Origin: Fluviibacter sp039805865
GTDB taxonomy: Bacteria; Pseudomonadota; Gammaproteobacteria; Burkholderiales; Rhodocyclaceae
Reading direction: 5' to 3'
DNA: 13,404 nt
NCBI GenBank assembly: GCA_039805865.1
Contig: JBDLTI010000047.1
Coordinates: forward strand, 1 to 13,404
A model generated the notes under the pieces. It saw only the letters and a program-made list of their open reading frames with translations, did no database searches and had not been told where the DNA came from. The translations under genes were made by a program, and so were the position numbers. Below are positions 13,105-13,404 of this stretch, piece after piece; position 1 is the stretch's first letter, and the number at the start of each line of letters is the position of its first letter.

Positions 13105-13404
13105 CTAATGCTTTGAGATATTTTTGAGATGGTACAGGGCATCCAGCGCCTGTCTAGGTGTCAGACTATCCGGGTCAAGCGTTGATAGTTTTTCAATGAG
13201 CGCAAGCTCAATGCCGGTGATCTGCGCTGCGGTGTTCTCTGCAACTTCCGGCACCGCATCTTCTGTATCAAAAAAGTCGGACTGATTGTTGCTGTCTTGC
13301 GTGTTCTGGCTATGGTGCACCGATTGCGCTTCCAGCTCGAGCAGGGTTCGACGCGCATCACGCACCACAGTGGCAGGGATGCCGGCGAGTGAAGCGACTT
13401 CAAT
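13105..13404 (-). CDS. mutS: DNA mismatch repair protein MutS, C-terminal part (partial)
   Basis: The visible 99 codons are the end of MutS, which recognises mismatched bases after replication and recruits MutL. The first residues, IEVASLAGIPATVVRDARR, are the conserved end of the ATPase domain. A polar linker follows (HSQNTQDSNNQSDFFDTEDA). The small C-terminal oligomerisation domain ends the protein with LDPDSLTPRQALDALYHLK, almost identical in pattern to other proteobacterial MutS proteins. The gene continues beyond the right edge, so its start and N-terminal domains are not seen. The stop codon is TAG at 13105-13107. Confidence 0.95.
   Translation of the reverse strand: MEVASLAGIPATVVRDARRTLLELEAQSVHHSQNTQDSNNQSDFFDTEDAVPEVAENTAAQITGIELALIEKLSTLDPDSLTPRQALDALYHLKNISKH

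Overview
The window looks like a piece of a betaproteobacterial chromosome. The main clues are the dapD-dapE-prmB cluster, the pyrG-kdsA-eno-ftsB operon, a mutS C-terminus and a Pro-Arg-His tRNA cluster. A Neisseriales or Burkholderiales relative is plausible, but I cannot place the genus from sequence alone.

Layout. (1) Positions 1-3895 are an accessory stretch. It opens with the left end of an IS3-type insertion sequence on the minus strand. Short plus-strand genes follow: a 97-residue unknown coupled to an ADP-ribosylglycohydrolase-like gene; two overlapping small genes behind an SD-sequestering hairpin; a secreted protein with six 15-residue repeats; two genes I do not recognise; a BrnT/BrnA-type toxin-antitoxin pair; and a solitary, short HicB-like gene. 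(2) Positions 3931-4312 hold a well-formed promoter, tRNA-Pro(UGG), tRNA-Arg(UCU), tRNA-His(GUG) and a strong hairpin terminator. (3) Positions 4318-7236 carry dapD, dapE and prmB on the minus strand, for lysine/meso-diaminopimelate synthesis and ribosomal protein L3 methylation. (4) Positions 7292-12086 carry the divergent plus-strand operon pyrG-kdsA-eno-ftsB and a SlyD-like prolyl isomerase gene. These cover CTP synthesis, the Kdo precursor of lipopolysaccharide, glycolysis, cell division and protein folding. (5) Positions 12083-13404 carry, on the minus strand, the end of mutS followed by an exported protein with a calcineurin-like phosphoesterase fold whose metal-binding motifs are mostly eroded.

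The core half is conventional and tightly packed, with several ATGA-type start/stop overlaps. The accessory half has the less familiar material. The points I rate highest are the repeat protein, the perfect 9-bp hairpin that buries a Shine-Dalgarno site at 1260-1287, the degenerate phosphoesterase, the ADP-ribosylglycohydrolase gene pair, and the BrnT-BrnA-HicB composite cluster beside the tRNA genes. I do not see a complete new defence or mobile system that I could claim with confidence.
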